A DNA stretch of 64,000 bases from Rhynchospora pubera (lineage: Eukaryota > Streptophyta > Magnoliopsida > Poales > Cyperaceae), in NCBI GenBank assembly GCA_028095005.1, contig CM051461.1:169763144-169827143 (forward strand). The letters run 5' to 3'. Shown one piece after another: positions 63,466 through 64,000 of the stretch (the stretch's first letter is position 1; every line of letters begins with the position of its first letter). The notes beneath the pieces are model-generated. The model did not search any database, had not been told where the DNA came from, and saw nothing but the letters and a program-made list of their open reading frames with translations. A program made the translations under genes and the position numbers.

Positions 63466-64000
63466 GAGAGCTGGTTTTTGGTTTTACGGAGGAGCGCTAG
63501 ACTTGGGTAAGATTAGAGAGAGTCGCAAGAAAGGCGATAGAGAAGAGCTAGGGTTTATGCTTGCTCAGCCTGTTCTTGCGAGGGAGGAGAAAGAAAAGTG
63601 CGAAAGAGGAGATGAGTTCGAACGGGTTAGAGTCAACTGGGTTAGGTTAGATGGTTCTCTGATTCTAGTCGACTTGGGGGTAAAAAGGTCACCATTTTAA
63701 CAATAATGTTACAATATATTAAATATTTAATAAAATGACTGAAAGTGGCAAAATTAGAAGATAACCGTAATTTTGAGTGGCAAAATTGAAAACTTGAAAA
63801 ATTGAGTGGCAATTCTACAATTTCGCCAGTTTTGGGTGGCATATCCAAAATTCTCCCTTTTCTTTTTCTGTTTTCCTTGTTCTAGATAGCATGTTTCTAT
63901 ATTTTCTAAAGAAGAAACAATATTGGGGCTTCTTGCAATGACATCTCTTTGAAACTTTTTTTTTTTTTTTTTCTTTAGAGTAGTCTGTGGACCATCTCTT

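Larger units (their letters stand above)
60922..63857. mobile_element. Mutator-like element (2936 bp), long TIRs, exact 9 bp target duplication
   Basis: The two ends are inverted copies over about 83 nt (beginning GGGAGAATTTTGGATATGCC) with about six mismatches; weaker similarity continues further in. TTTTCTTTT lies exactly on both sides (60913-60921 and 63858-63866). Long inverted repeats and a 9 bp duplication define the Mutator superfamily. No MULE transposase core is visible. The interior holds a GRF-zinc-finger pseudogene on the minus strand, and acidic coding-like sequence on the plus strand (about 61.68-61.80 kb, HEEHGEYEEYVEAEGELMYL). Confidence 0.87.

Noticed and set aside
1..64000. 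A new multi-gene biological system
   Set aside because: The four intact genes belong to known plant families with unrelated roles, and the remaining structure is explained by transposable elements; I saw nothing that requires a new system.

Overview
This is plant nuclear DNA. The genes carry many spliceosomal introns, the intergenic DNA is AT-rich, and several classes of plant transposable element are visible (tRNA-derived SINEs, Tourist-like MITEs, hAT, Mutator-like foldbacks, Helitron ends). The best-conserved proteins match angiosperm families. I cannot place the species; a woody dicot or magnoliid would fit, but that is a guess.

Four intact genes can be reconstructed exon by exon. (1) ABCB1/PGP1-type auxin transporter, + strand, 10 exons, 1329 aa (5098-11609). 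(2) A small C2H2 zinc-finger protein of the ZNF593/Bud20 family, - strand, 4 exons, 121 aa (19760-20727). Its first intron is a U12-type AT-AC intron, and its promoter has a telo-box plus three site II elements. (3) An OTU-domain deubiquitinase, + strand, 11 coding exons, 314 aa (32486-36437), with a leader exon near 30.9-31.2 kb. (4) A P-loop protein of the LPA1 / 2-phosphoglycerate-kinase-like family, + strand, 7 exons, 696 aa (52210-55966). These look like unrelated housekeeping and transport genes in ordinary gene-island spacing; they do not form a pathway or operon-like system.

The rest is mostly mobile DNA. From left to right: three tRNA-derived SINEs (two with target-site duplications); a Mutator-type foldback at 2.07-2.39 kb; a dispersed family of about 150 bp Tourist-like MITEs (seven copies, sharing a conserved inner core); a 3.1 kb hAT element with 8 bp TSD and a broken transposase (21.2-24.3 kb); foldback elements inside the last OTU intron and just 3' of the OTU gene; a broken retroelement RNase H fragment (38.1-38.5 kb); a probable 4.4 kb Helitron (41.2-45.6 kb) with a nested MITE; two non-autonomous hAT elements with exact 8 bp TSDs (46.4-47.4 and 48.1-48.4 kb); a second Helitron 3' terminus at 56.5 kb; and a 2.9 kb Mutator-like element with about 83 bp terminal repeats and an exact 9 bp TSD (60.9-63.9 kb). 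That last element carries a broken GRF zinc-finger/transmembrane gene.

I found no CRISPR array, rRNA, tRNA gene, organelle insertion or virus. No clearly new multi-gene system is visible. The most distinctive observations are the AT-AC minor-spliceosome intron in the ZNF593 homologue, the GRF gene inside the Mutator-like element, and the transposon insertions with intact target-site duplications. All coordinates were worked out by hand from splice sites and reading frame; no search or alignment software was used.
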